The notes under the pieces are model-generated. The model was not told where the DNA came from. It made no database searches and saw only the letters and a list, made by a program, of their open reading frames with translations. From contig JANSXT010000018.1 in NCBI GenBank assembly GCA_024742765.1, positions 24,166-88,165 of the forward strand: a DNA stretch of 64,000 nucleotides. The letters run 5' to 3'. Positions within the stretch are counted from its first letter, which is position 1, and each line of letters begins with the position of its first letter. This document shows positions 1-8,351 of this stretch, one piece after another. The position numbers and the translations under genes were made by a program. Origin of the DNA: Phyllobacteriaceae bacterium (GTDB taxonomy: Bacteria; Pseudomonadota; Alphaproteobacteria; Rhizobiales; Rhizobiaceae).

Positions 1-1
1 C

Positions 2-178
2 TTTTTCGCAACCCACGCCATGCATTTTGTGCCCGCCTTCGCGCTCGCCCTTGTCTGGCTTGGCCGGCCGCAAGCGGTCCGCGCCGTGCAGCTTGTCGCG
101 CTGGGCTTCTCCACCTTCGTTCTGGGCACCTTTGCCCAAGCGCTGGCGGGCCGGCCGTTCCTCGCCTTCATCGGCTGA
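2..178 (+). CDS. C-terminal end of a membrane protein (partial)
   Basis: An open frame enters from the left edge and ends at TGA 176-178, giving the last 58 residues of a protein. The fragment is very hydrophobic, with two likely membrane helices (around FVPAFALALVWL and LVALGFSTFVLGTFA) joined by a short basic loop. The last codons overlap the end of the convergent aminotransferase gene by 11 bp. The family cannot be named from this piece. Its composition fits a small integral inner-membrane protein. Confidence 0.5.
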   Translation, partial: FFATHAMHFVPAFALALVWLGRPQAVRAVQLVALGFSTFVLGTFAQALAGRPFLAFIG

Positions 179-1337
179 GGAACGCCTCCATCCGGTTGAG
201 CGCCGCTTCGATGTTGGCGAGCGAATTGGCGTAGGAGACGCGCACGAACCCCTCGCCGAGGACGCCGAAATCCGGACCGCCGATCAGCGCGACGCCCGCT
301 TCTTCCAGAAGCCGGCTGGCCAGATCCTTCGATTGCCAGCCGGTCGCCGATATGTCGGGAAAGGCATAAAAGGCGCCCTTCGGCGTCGCGCAATTCACTC
401 CCTCGATCGCATTCAGCCGCTCGACCACGAACCGCCGCCGTTCATCGAACGCCGTCATCATCGCCGCCACATCGTCCTGCGGCCCGTCGATAGCGGCGAT
501 CCCCGCATGCTGCGCCGCCGCGTTGACGCAGGACCAGCAATTGACCGCCAGCTTGCGCACCGCGTCATGGAGCGGTGCGGGCCAGACAGACCAGCCCAGC
601 CGCCAGCCGGTCATCGCCCAGGTCTTGGACCAGCCATTGAGCACAACCAACCGGTCACGCAGATCGGGAAATTCCAAGAGCGACGTATGCGCCTCGCCAT
701 CATAGGTCATCACATCGTAGATTTCGTCCGACAGCACCGCCACGTCCGGGTGCCGCTCCAGCACGCCGACGAGCGTTTCGATCTCGTTGCGCGGCGTCAC
801 CCCGCCGGTCGGGTTGCCCGGCGAATTGACGATCAAAAGCCGCGTGCGATCCGTGATCAGAGACGCCACTTCGTCGGCGCTCACCGCAAAGCCGTTCTCG
901 GCGCGCATCGGCACCGGGACCGGCGTCGCGCCGGTCACCTCGATCATCGAGCGATAGATGGGAAAGCCCGGATCGGGATAAAGGATCTCGGCGCCCGGCG
1001 CGCCGAACATCAGGATCGCGGCGAACATGGCCGGCTTGCCGCCCGGCGTGATCATGATCGCATCGGGCGACACGTCCGCCCCGGTCAGCGCATGGATGCG
1101 GCGGGTAACCGCCTCGCGTGTCGCAAGCAGCCCGTTGGCCGGCGTATAGCCATGCTCGCCGTCGCGCAGCGCCTTGACGGCGGCCTCGACGATGTGCGCA
1201 GGTGTTGCGAAATCCGGCTGGCCGATGCCCAGATTGATGATGTCGCGCCCCTCGGCGGCAAGCTGTGTCGCCCGCGCCAGAACGGCAAACGCGTTTTCCT
1301 CGCCCATCCGCTTGAAGAAGGGATTGATGTCGTGCAT
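168..1337 (-). CDS. PLP-dependent class I/II aminotransferase
   Basis: This 389-residue protein is a fold-type I aminotransferase that moves an amino group between an amino acid and a 2-oxoacid using pyridoxal phosphate in the cytoplasm. Visible hallmarks are NLGIGQPDF near residue 35, the NSPGNPTGG loop near 171, SDEIYD near 203, and the Schiff-base lysine K238 in NGWSKTWAMTGWR. A conserved arginine in FVRVSY near the C-terminus would bind the substrate carboxylate. I start at the ATG at 1337, where homology to family N-termini begins, instead of 29 codons further upstream. The family includes aspartate, aromatic and arginine:pyruvate transaminases; the sequence alone does not fix the substrate. 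It is divergent from the GNAT gene at 1406. Confidence 0.85.
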   Translation of the reverse strand: MHDINPFFKRMGEENAFAVLARATQLAAEGRDIINLGIGQPDFATPAHIVEAAVKALRDGEHGYTPANGLLATREAVTRRIHALTGADVSPDAIMITPGGKPAMFAAILMFGAPGAEILYPDPGFPIYRSMIEVTGATPVPVPMRAENGFAVSADEVASLITDRTRLLIVNSPGNPTGGVTPRNEIETLVGVLERHPDVAVLSDEIYDVMTYDGEAHTSLLEFPDLRDRLVVLNGWSKTWAMTGWRLGWSVWPAPLHDAVRKLAVNCWSCVNAAAQHAGIAAIDGPQDDVAAMMTAFDERRRFVVERLNAIEGVNCATPKGAFYAFPDISATGWQSKDLASRLLEEAGVALIGGPDFGVLGEGFVRVSYANSLANIEAALNRMEAFLSR

Positions 1338-1405
1338 GGCTGGCCTCCCCGCGCCGGCATGGGGCGATGCGAACGGCGAGTCAAGCAAGCCCGGACCTAC
1401 GACCG

Positions 1406-2101
1406 ATGATGACCGATCTCTCAAGCTGGACCCCGCGCCCGACCCCGACCAACGCCGAGATGGCCGGCCGCCATGCCGCCATCGTCCCGTTCGACCGCGC
1501 CGCCCATGAAGGCGGGCTCTGGACCGCCTTCGGTGAAGAGAAAACCAACGATCTGATCCACCATTTCGGCTGGCCGCGCATGGAGCGCGCCGCCGATCTG
1601 GGCGCGGTGATCGAAGAATTGAACACCCATGGCGGCTTCGTCACCTGCGTCTTCACGCAGCCTGAAACCGGCGTGGTCATGGGCATGGCGAGCTATATGC
1701 GCATCGACGAAAAGAACGGCGTGTGCGAAGTGGGCGCCGTCGCCCATGGCACGCCGATGGCCCGGTCCCCGGCGGCGACCGAAGTCCATTATCTGATGGC
1801 CCGTCGCGTCTTCGACGAACTGGGCTATCGGCGCTATGAGTGGAAGCTGAACAACCCCAACCAGCCCTCGCACCGGGCGGCGCGGCGCCTCGGCTTCACC
1901 TTCGAGGGCGTCTTTCGGCAGCATGAGGTCAAGCCCTACGGAAACCGCGACACGGCGTGGTATTCCATGCTGGACAGGGAATGGCCGGTGGCCAAAGAAG
2001 CGATGGAACGCTGGCTCGATCCGGCCAATTTCAACGCCGATGGCGGCCAGAAGCGCCGGCTCGAACAGATCAGGAGCGATATCCATGCCCGGCAGGCTTG
2101 A
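1406..2101 (+). CDS. GNAT-family N-acetyltransferase (RimJ/RimL-like)
   Basis: This 231-residue protein belongs to the GNAT acetyltransferases. The C-terminal half has the RimJ/RimL signature: YEWKLNNPNQPSHRAARRLGFTFEG followed by FRQHEVKPYGNRDTAWYSML, where N-x-x-S-x-x-A/LGF binds acetyl-CoA. The likely substrate is a protein N-terminus, an amino group on a small molecule, or an antibiotic; this cannot be decided here. Two adjacent ATGs at 1406 and 1409 are both possible starts. The stop overlaps the next gene, an SDR dehydrogenase, by 17 bp, so the two are probably co-translated. Confidence 0.8.
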   Translation: MMTDLSSWTPRPTPTNAEMAGRHAAIVPFDRAAHEGGLWTAFGEEKTNDLIHHFGWPRMERAADLGAVIEELNTHGGFVTCVFTQPETGVVMGMASYMRIDEKNGVCEVGAVAHGTPMARSPAATEVHYLMARRVFDELGYRRYEWKLNNPNQPSHRAARRLGFTFEGVFRQHEVKPYGNRDTAWYSMLDREWPVAKEAMERWLDPANFNADGGQKRRLEQIRSDIHARQA

Positions 2102-2843
2102 GGGAAAGATCGCCATCGTCACGGCGGCGGGACAGGGCATCGGCAAGGCCATCGCCGACCGCTTCGCCGAGGAGGGCGCTGAGGTCTTCGCCAGTGATCT
2201 CGATGCGTCCAAGCTGGCCAACCCCGACTTTGCCGATGCGCGCGCGCTCGATGTGACGGATACGGCGGCGGTCGATGCCTATGCGGCCGAAATCGGCGCC
2301 ATCGACGTTCTCGCCAATGTCGCCGGTTTCGTCCATCACGGCACGGTGCTCGACTGCACCGAGGCCGATTGGGATTTCTCGTTCGACCTGAACGTGAAAT
2401 CGATGCACCGGACGATCCGCGCCTTCCTGCCGGCCATGCTGGAGCGCGCCGAACAGACCGGCAAGACCGCATCGATCGTCAACATGTCCTCGGGCGCCTC
2501 CTCCATCAAGGGCGCCCCCAACCGTTATGTCTATGGCGCCACCAAGGCGGCGATCATCGGCATGACCAAGGCGATCGCCGCCGATTTCGCCGCCCGGCAA
2601 TTGCGCTGCAACGCCATCTGCCCGGGCACGGTGGAGTCGCCCTCCCTGCAGGCCCGGATGGAAGCGCTGGGCGAGCAGATGGGCGGCTATGAAGCCGCGT
2701 TCGACCTGTTCCTTCAGCGCCAGCCCATGGGTCGCATTGCGCAGCCGCGCGAAATCGCCGATATGGCCGTCTATCTGGCGTCGGACGAAGCGGGCTTCGT
2801 GACCGGCGCCACCATGGTGATCGACGGAGGCTGGACGCTGTGA
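2085..2843 (+). CDS. SDR-family dehydrogenase (DHRS6/BDH2-like)
   Basis: A 252-residue classical short-chain dehydrogenase/reductase. Visible are the cofactor motif TAAGQGIG at residues 13-20, an acidic residue after beta-2 (FASDLD) favouring NAD over NADP, NVAG near 85, catalytic serine in NMSSGASS near 137, and Y150-x-x-x-K154. The segment CPGTVESPSLQAR followed by RQPMGRIAQPREIA is characteristic of the DHRS6/BDH2 branch, which includes 3-hydroxybutyrate dehydrogenases and bacterial 2-keto-3-deoxy-L-fuconate dehydrogenases. The actual substrate is unknown. The start ATG at 2085 lies inside the preceding acetyltransferase gene, and the stop overlaps the GTG start of the next gene by 4 bp. 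Confidence 0.82.
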   Translation: MPGRLEGKIAIVTAAGQGIGKAIADRFAEEGAEVFASDLDASKLANPDFADARALDVTDTAAVDAYAAEIGAIDVLANVAGFVHHGTVLDCTEADWDFSFDLNVKSMHRTIRAFLPAMLERAEQTGKTASIVNMSSGASSIKGAPNRYVYGATKAAIIGMTKAIAADFAARQLRCNAICPGTVESPSLQARMEALGEQMGGYEAAFDLFLQRQPMGRIAQPREIADMAVYLASDEAGFVTGATMVIDGGWTL

Positions 2844-3082
2844 GCGCACCGCAAAACGATGAGGGCAGCGCGCCCAAGCCGCCCGAATATGATCGCAGCA
2901 CGCTGATCGTCGCCGGCCTCATCTTCGTCGGTTTTGCGCTTCTGCTCTATTTCCTGCCGGCGATCATGACCGCCATCGGCGGCGACAATCCCTGGGCCGC
3001 CGGCGCGGCAGTCGGCGCCGTGCTTGTCCTGCCGTTTCTGGGGCTGTGGCTGAGGGGCCGTTCACGCCGCAGGCAGCGCTGA
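2840..3082 (+). CDS. small inner-membrane protein with two helices
   Basis: An 80-residue protein starting with GTG that overlaps the stop of the SDR gene in a GTGA arrangement, so it is almost certainly translated with it. It has a polar N-terminus rich in Pro, Glu and Asp, two strong membrane helices (LIVAGLIFVGFALLLYFLPAIM and AAGAAVGAVLVLPFLGLWL), and a basic tail RGRSRRRQR that should sit in the cytoplasm. I do not recognise a family. It ends 10 bp before the convergent NicO gene, leaving no room for a separate terminator. Confidence 0.6.
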   Translation: MSAPQNDEGSAPKPPEYDRSTLIVAGLIFVGFALLLYFLPAIMTAIGGDNPWAAGAAVGAVLVLPFLGLWLRGRSRRRQR

Positions 3083-3092
3083 CGACAGACGG

Positions 3093-4202
3093 TCAGGCGC
3101 CGAGCGCGCCGCCCAGCAGCATCAGGCCCATGGCAATGATCAGGAGCGCGCCGCCGATCTCGATCGCGTGGCTGGCCGGCCCTGTCAGCGCCGAAGAGCC
3201 CGACAGGCGAAGCGCCACATTCTTCGCCGTCACCGCGAGCGTCGCCAGCGCCGAGACGGTGATCGCAGTGCCGAGCGCCATCGCCAGCACCGAAATCAGC
3301 CCGGCGACCCATAATCCGTTCAAAAAAGCGAATGTCAGGACAATCAGCGCGCCGGTGCAGGGCCGAAGACCCACCGAAAAGACCACCGCCGCGGCGTCGC
3401 GCAGATTCATCGGACCGGAGACCTGATCGGGCGTCGGCATGTGCGCATGGCCGCATGAGGGGCACACTTCGCCCGCGCCATGATCGTGATGATGGTGATC
3501 ATGGCCGTGATCGTGCGCATGGCCATGATAGTGGCTGTGATCGTGATGATGGGCGTCGCGGGCGTGATCATGGTGATCATGATGGTGCGCATGACCATGA
3601 TGATGACCGTGGTCGTGCACCACCGCCGCCGAAGACAGGGCGGCCGGCCTGGGCGCCGGCGGAAGCAGTGGCCGCAGTTTGCGCACCAGCAGCCAAACCC
3701 CGAGCGCGACCACCAGCGCGTAGGAAGCGATCTCGAAGAAGCGGGTCGTGTCGGTTTGGCTGACGGCCAGTTGCCGCAGCACCAAAAAACCCAGCCCGAC
3801 GATCACCATGGCCGACATGGCCTGTACGAGCGAAGCGGCAAACGACAGGGCGATGCCGCGTCTGAGCGCGGTCTCGTTGGCGAGCATATAGGACGAGATC
3901 ACCACCTTGCCGTGGCCCGGCCCGGCCGCATGCAGGATGCCGTAAAGGAACGACAGGCCGACCAGCACCCAGGCGCCCGAACCGCCGTCACGCATCGCGG
4001 TCAGCGCGGCGCGCATCGCATCGTAGAACTCGCGCTGCTGCATGGCGACCCAGGCGAAGAAGCCGGCGAGCGGACCGCTGCTGGGCGGTGTCTGCTCGGC
4101 AACGCCGATGCCGAGCGAAGATTGCGCCGCCGCCGTGCCCGCCGCCGCGACAAGGGCGACCAGAACAGCCGGCGCGATGGCCGTCGCGCGTCTTAAGAGC
4201 AT
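3093..4202 (-). CDS. NicO/RcnA-type nickel-cobalt transporter
   Basis: A 369-residue inner-membrane protein of the NicO superfamily, which moves Ni2+ or Co2+ across the cytoplasmic membrane. It begins with a signal-like segment ending in AAAQ, then a helix with the family motif HAAGPGHGK near residues 91-99. A cytoplasmic or periplasmic loop at residues 196-241 contains 27 histidines in 46 residues, followed by CPSCGHAHMP. After that come helices with SVGLRPCTGALIVL, the second conserved motif. The upstream DUF1007 gene overlaps by 10 bp, a pairing usual for this transporter type. Whether it imports or exports, and which metal, is not settled by sequence; the His loop suggests metal buffering or sensing at the pore. 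Confidence 0.85.
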   Translation of the reverse strand: MLLRRATAIAPAVLVALVAAAGTAAAQSSLGIGVAEQTPPSSGPLAGFFAWVAMQQREFYDAMRAALTAMRDGGSGAWVLVGLSFLYGILHAAGPGHGKVVISSYMLANETALRRGIALSFAASLVQAMSAMVIVGLGFLVLRQLAVSQTDTTRFFEIASYALVVALGVWLLVRKLRPLLPPAPRPAALSSAAVVHDHGHHHGHAHHHDHHDHARDAHHHDHSHYHGHAHDHGHDHHHHDHGAGEVCPSCGHAHMPTPDQVSGPMNLRDAAAVVFSVGLRPCTGALIVLTFAFLNGLWVAGLISVLAMALGTAITVSALATLAVTAKNVALRLSGSSALTGPASHAIEIGGALLIIAMGLMLLGGALGA

Positions 4203-4843
4203 TGCACTTCCATTCGCGTGGCGAAGATTTTCGACCAGTCATTGCCGGCCGGATCGTTGAAGAACGCGTCGGTCAGCGTATCCTGGTTCTGCGCGATCGC
4301 CTCGTCCGGATCGGGGATCACCATCCGGTGCCCGCAGCCCGCCGGCGCATCGATCAGCACCATGTTCGCGTCCTCGTAGAAATCGATCGCGGTATAAAAT
4401 GTCGGATCGAAAACCGCAAAGGAAGGATTGTCGGCCAGCGCCACCGGCTCGGAGGGCTGCGACGTGAACAGGACCAGCAACTGGTTGTCGACCATGTCGA
4501 CGCGCAGATCGGTCACCTGGGCGACGGCGATCTCCTTGTCGCCGACCGTCACCGACTGGAAATAGCCGAAATCGGCGATCGAGGTGACGATCACATCGGC
4601 GACGGTTTCAAGTTCGCCGATCTCCAGCGCGCCGCTCGAATCGGCGTCGAACTCGAACAGGACCGTTGAGGAAAACAAATCGTCGAAACGCCAGACATGG
4701 CGCAGCCGGTCGACCACGCCCTGCGGCGTGACCGTCACTTCAAGCCGCGCCTCGGCAAACACATGTGGATGCGCATGCGCCGTCACAGGCACGGCCAATG
4801 CGGCCGACGCCAAGAAAGTTGCGAACATCGTCTGGCGGGTCAA
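4193..4843 (-). CDS. DUF1007 periplasmic partner of NicO transporter
   Basis: A 216-residue exported protein. It has an N-terminal signal peptide ending around VTAHAHP, then the DUF1007 hallmark HPHVFAEARLEV with an exposed HxH that is a plausible metal site at the mature N-terminus, and the acidic pattern EFDADSSGALEIGE. DUF1007 proteins are nearly always encoded beside NicO transporters and are thought to deliver or accept the metal on the periplasmic side. The gene overlaps nicO by 10 bp on the same strand, so they form one transcription unit. The stretch from 4844 to 4898 separates it from the LysR gene upstream. Confidence 0.8.
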   Translation of the reverse strand: MTRQTMFATFLASAALAVPVTAHAHPHVFAEARLEVTVTPQGVVDRLRHVWRFDDLFSSTVLFEFDADSSGALEIGELETVADVIVTSIADFGYFQSVTVGDKEIAVAQVTDLRVDMVDNQLLVLFTSQPSEPVALADNPSFAVFDPTFYTAIDFYEDANMVLIDAPAGCGHRMVIPDPDEAIAQNQDTLTDAFFNDPAGNDWSKIFATRMEVQCS

Positions 4844-4898
4844 ATCACCTTACCCCCGATCCGGCTTGGGCCGTATGCGCCACGCGAAGCGGGCCGAA

Positions 4899-5819
4899 TT
4901 ATGACGCGCCATTGCCGCGCGCCGGGCGGCAGTTGGATTTGAACCATTCGGCCAGATAATCGACCAGCGCCCGAACCCGCGCCGGCAGGTATCGCCGGTG
5001 CGGATAGACCGCATAAATGCCCGCATCGTTTTCCAGTTCGCCCGGCAGCAGTTCGACCAGCCGCCCCGCCTTCAGATCCTCGGTCACGATGAAATCGGGC
5101 GAAACGAAAAAGCCCAGATCGGCGAGCCCTGCCATGCGCACCGAGAGCGGGCTGTTGACGCTGATCGGCCCGTCGACGGTCACCGACGCGGCCTGCCCGT
5201 TGCCGTCGCGATAGGGGATGATGTTGCGCCGCCGCGCATTGGTGTCGACGATGAACGGCAGATCGGCAAGGTCGGTCATCGACTGCGGCGTGCCGTGGCG
5301 TTCGATGACCGCCGGGGTCGCGCACAGCACCAGCCGGAACGGGTTCAGCCGGCGCGCGATCAACGTCGAATCCTCAAGCTGGGTGATCCGGATCGCAACA
5401 TCGAACCCTTCCTCCACCAGATCGACGAAGCGGTCGTCCAGATGGATGTCGAGCTTGATTTCGGGGTGGGCGACGGCGAAGTCGACCAGCGACTGGCCGA
5501 TCGCCGCATCGGCGAGCGAGCGCGGCGCGGATATCTTGATCGGCCCGGCAAGATCGGATCGTGTGTCGCGGATCTCGTCGCGCAGATCGTCGAACTCGCG
5601 CAGAAGATCGAGCGCGCGGCGATAATAGGTGTGGCCCGCTTCGGTCAGCGAAAACTGGCGCGTCGTCCGGTTGAGCAAAAGCGCGCCCAGATCGTCCTCC
5701 AGTTCGCGCACATATTTCGACAAAAGCGCCTTGGAGCGCCCCTGCGCCCGCGCCGCCGCCGAAAAACCCTCATTGTCGACCACCGCCATGAAGGCGCGCA
5801 TCCGGGTCAGCGTGTCCAT
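4899..5819 (-). CDS. LysR-family transcriptional regulator
   Basis: A 306-residue LysR regulator. Residues 1-60 form the winged helix (MDTLTRMRAFMAVVDNEGFSA, then LLSKYVRELEDDLGALLLNRTTR), followed by a linker helix and a type 2 periplasmic-binding-like effector domain. The NRTTRQFSLTEAG sequence and the closing pattern RRYLPARVRALVDYL place it in the large group around CrgA/DmlR-like regulators. I use the ATG at 5819 because 45 codons upstream are not LysR-like. The genes on both sides are on the same strand, so no divergent target is obvious; the FAD oxidoreductase upstream is the nearest candidate. Confidence 0.85.
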   Translation of the reverse strand: MDTLTRMRAFMAVVDNEGFSAAARAQGRSKALLSKYVRELEDDLGALLLNRTTRQFSLTEAGHTYYRRALDLLREFDDLRDEIRDTRSDLAGPIKISAPRSLADAAIGQSLVDFAVAHPEIKLDIHLDDRFVDLVEEGFDVAIRITQLEDSTLIARRLNPFRLVLCATPAVIERHGTPQSMTDLADLPFIVDTNARRRNIIPYRDGNGQAASVTVDGPISVNSPLSVRMAGLADLGFFVSPDFIVTEDLKAGRLVELLPGELENDAGIYAVYPHRRYLPARVRALVDYLAEWFKSNCRPARGNGAS

Positions 5820-5871
5820 GATTGTCCGGTTCCCCAACCCTTCAAGGTCTGTCGTGCGCCACGCGGCGCGT

Positions 5872-6816
5872 CTATTGGTCCAGCAGGACGGCGGCCGCCG
5901 TCCATCCGCTTTGCGCCGCCGCTTCCGCCCGGCCGCCGACGAGCCCGTCGCCACAGACGATGACGCGGCCGCAATCGGACATCAGATGGTTGTCCCCGAG
6001 CGCCCGGTCAACCCGCGCATAGCGCCACCGGTGCGCGACGGCATGAACCGGCGACAGGCCGCGCCCGGCGCAACGCTCCAGCACGCCCAAAAGATGCGGC
6101 AGGATCGCCTCCGGCTCGCTTTCAAGATGCCGGCCGCTCCACACGCCGCCGCCATGGACGATGAAGGTCTCGCCGGTGCGGCCCGGCTTGGACCCGTTGC
6201 GCACGATCAGTCCGCCGGGTCCGTCATCGTCGCCGCGCACAAGGTCGGGCAGTTCGGCGACCGGTTCTGCAAAGGCGAACATGCCGGCCCAGCAAGGCGC
6301 ATAGACGATGTCGCCCAGCGCCGAAAAGACCGGATCGATCGGCGCGGTCAGGGCCATCGCCTGCGGCGCCGGCGCGGTGACGACCACCCGCCCGAATCCG
6401 TACCCAAGCCCGTCCGCATCGGCCAGCCGCACACGACCGCTCTGGTCGAGCATGATCGCCTCGATGCGGGCGCGCAGCCGCACATCGATGCCGTCCAGCA
6501 ACGGTTTGACGAAACCGCTCATGCCCGGCAGTCCCACATGCCAGTCGCCCGGCCGGTCCTTGCCCCCAGGCGCCCATGGCGCCGCCGTGCCTTTTTCGGT
6601 CAGTTCGTCCAAAAGTTCCCGCATCGGCGCGCCGCGGGCGGTCAGATATTGCGCGCCATGGTCGAAACCGCCGGCATCGCTCCGCCGCGTCGACAGGCGT
6701 CCGCCCGTGCCGCCCGATTTCTCGAAGACGGTCACCGCATGGCCGGCAGCGGCCAGCGTCCGCGCGCAGACCGCGCCCGCCAGCCCGGCGCCGATGATGG
6801 CTATAGATCGTGTCAT
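5872..6816 (-). CDS. FAD-dependent renalase-like oxidoreductase
   Basis: A 314-residue flavoprotein. The N-terminus SIAIIGAGLAGAVCARTL is a Rossmann dinucleotide motif, followed by VFEKSGGTGGRLSTRR, the second FAD contact of the amine-oxidase fold, and DHGAQYLTAR, typical of the renalase-like COG3380 group. The C-terminus CGDGLVGGRAEAAAQSGWTAA is the usual third FAD motif. Members oxidise reduced nicotinamide isomers or unidentified amines; the substrate here is unknown. The gene lies between the 8-oxoguanine deaminase upstream and the LysR gene downstream, all on the minus strand with short gaps (45 and 52 bp). Confidence 0.8.
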   Translation of the reverse strand: MTRSIAIIGAGLAGAVCARTLAAAGHAVTVFEKSGGTGGRLSTRRSDAGGFDHGAQYLTARGAPMRELLDELTEKGTAAPWAPGGKDRPGDWHVGLPGMSGFVKPLLDGIDVRLRARIEAIMLDQSGRVRLADADGLGYGFGRVVVTAPAPQAMALTAPIDPVFSALGDIVYAPCWAGMFAFAEPVAELPDLVRGDDDGPGGLIVRNGSKPGRTGETFIVHGGGVWSGRHLESEPEAILPHLLGVLERCAGRGLSPVHAVAHRWRYARVDRALGDNHLMSDCGRVIVCGDGLVGGRAEAAAQSGWTAAAVLLDQ

Positions 6817-6861
6817 GGTTCCTCGCCGACCACACGCCATATAGGGCGGCGCGCGGCGGCG

Positions 6862-8226
6862 TCAGCCATCCATGAAGGCCCGCGCCGCCTCGCCATGGGC
6901 ATGGCGCAGCGCGCCGACATCGACACCGACCGGCGCGCCGTCCTCGACCGCCCAGCGCCCGGCAATCATCACCCGGTCGGCCCGGTGCGCGCCGCACAGA
7001 ACGAGCGCAGCGAGCGGATCATGCGCGCCCGAAAAGCGCAACTCGTCCAGCGTGAAAAGCGCGATATCCGCCTGCCGGCCCGGCGCGATAGTCCCGATAT
7101 CGTCGCGCCCCAGGCAGCGCGCCGACCCCTCGGTCGCCCAGCGCAGCGCATCGAGATGGGTCAGCGAGGCGTCATAGGTCAGCCGCCCGATCATCAGCGC
7201 GTGCCGCACGCCCTCCATCAGGTTCGACGAATCGTTCGATGCCGAGCCGTCGACGCCAAGGCCGACCGCGACGCCGGCCTGTTCGAGTTCGCGCGTCCGG
7301 CACTGGCCGGAGGCAAGCACCATGTTCGAGGTCGGGCAATGACAGACGCCGACGCCGGCGCGCCCGAGCCGCGCCATCTCATCTTCATTGAAATGGATGC
7401 CATGCGCCAGCCATGTCCGGTCGGTCAGCCATCCGGTCTGTTCGAGATAGTCGACCGGGCGGCAGCCATAGGTCGCCTCGCAAAAGGCGTTCTCGTCGAA
7501 GGTCTCGGCCAGATGGGTGTGCAGCGCGCAGCCGCACCGGCCCGCCAGCGCCGCGGTCTCGGCCATCAGGTCCCGCGTCACCGAAAAGGGCGAGCACGGC
7601 GCCAGCGCAACTTGCGTCATCGCGCCGGGTGCCGGATCGTGATGGCGGCCGATCACCCGCTCGCAATCGGCAAGGATCGTGTCGGCATCCTGCACCACAC
7701 TGTCCGGCGGCAATCCGCCATCGCGCACCGACAGGTTCATCGAACCGCGATTGAGCACGATCCGCATGCCGAGCGACGCCGCCTCCTCGGCCTGGATGTC
7801 CATCGCGTCGTCAAGACCGTCCGGGAACACATAATGATGGTCGGACGCGCAGGTGACGCCCGAGACCATCAGTTCGGTCAGCGCCAGCCGTGTCGCAATC
7901 CGCAAATGGTCCGGCGTCAGCCGCGCCCAGAGCGGATAGAGCGCCTTGAGCCAGTCGAACAGTTCGCGGTTGATCGCCGCCGGATGGGCGCGGGTCAGCG
8001 TCTGGTAGAAATGATGATGGGTGTTGATCAGCCCCGGCAGCACCACATGGCGCGAGGCGTCGAACACATCATGCGGTTCGGCCGGCGTCTCGCCTGCCCC
8101 GATGACCGCTTCGATCACGCCGTCCCGAATGAGAAGGCCACCCCGCGCATCGGCACCGTCGGGCACCAGGATCGCCAGCGGATTGCGAACCCAGAGCGCC
8201 CGCGATTTGCTTTCATCGGCCAACAC
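6862..8226 (-). CDS. 8-oxoguanine deaminase (amidohydrolase family)
   Basis: A 454-residue metal-dependent hydrolase of the amidohydrolase superfamily. The metal site is visible as GLINTHHHFYQTLTR near residues 70-85, HTHLAET near 237, HGIHF near 270, and DGSASNDSS near 320. The combination of the HHHFYQTLTRA motif with GVTCASDHHYVFP is characteristic of the group that contains 8-oxoguanine deaminase, which converts 8-oxoguanine to urate, and the atrazine-pathway enzymes AtzB and TrzN. I favour 8-oxoguanine deaminase because of length and motif order. Role: recycling or detoxifying oxidised purine bases in the cytoplasm. It is divergent from a MarR-type regulator. Confidence 0.75.
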   Translation of the reverse strand: MLADESKSRALWVRNPLAILVPDGADARGGLLIRDGVIEAVIGAGETPAEPHDVFDASRHVVLPGLINTHHHFYQTLTRAHPAAINRELFDWLKALYPLWARLTPDHLRIATRLALTELMVSGVTCASDHHYVFPDGLDDAMDIQAEEAASLGMRIVLNRGSMNLSVRDGGLPPDSVVQDADTILADCERVIGRHHDPAPGAMTQVALAPCSPFSVTRDLMAETAALAGRCGCALHTHLAETFDENAFCEATYGCRPVDYLEQTGWLTDRTWLAHGIHFNEDEMARLGRAGVGVCHCPTSNMVLASGQCRTRELEQAGVAVGLGVDGSASNDSSNLMEGVRHALMIGRLTYDASLTHLDALRWATEGSARCLGRDDIGTIAPGRQADIALFTLDELRFSGAHDPLAALVLCGAHRADRVMIAGRWAVEDGAPVGVDVGALRHAHGEAARAFMDG

Positions 8227-8295
8227 GCATTCTCCCTGATACCGTCCACCCGACCGGCCCGGCTACCGTTACGGCATCACCCTGTCCCGGCCAAG

Positions 8296-8308
8296 CGCCA
8301 AGTTGGCG
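8296..8308. promoter_or_regulatory. palindrome in deaminase/marR divergent region
   Basis: CGCCAA-g-TTGGCG is a 13-bp perfect inverted repeat in the 125-bp gap between the divergent 8-oxoguanine deaminase and MarR-type genes. MarR proteins bind short palindromes of about this size and often control a divergent neighbour and themselves. The assignment to this MarR protein is inferred from position alone. Confidence 0.4.
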
Positions 8309-8351
8309 TGCCTTGCTTGTCGGCGGTCGCCAGTCAGCCTAACGTGCGGCC

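Noticed and set aside
3480..4196. Plus-strand frame rich in Met, Val and Ile opposite the NicO histidine loop
   Set aside because: The low-complexity start is just the antisense of repeated CAT/CAC codons of the His-rich loop.
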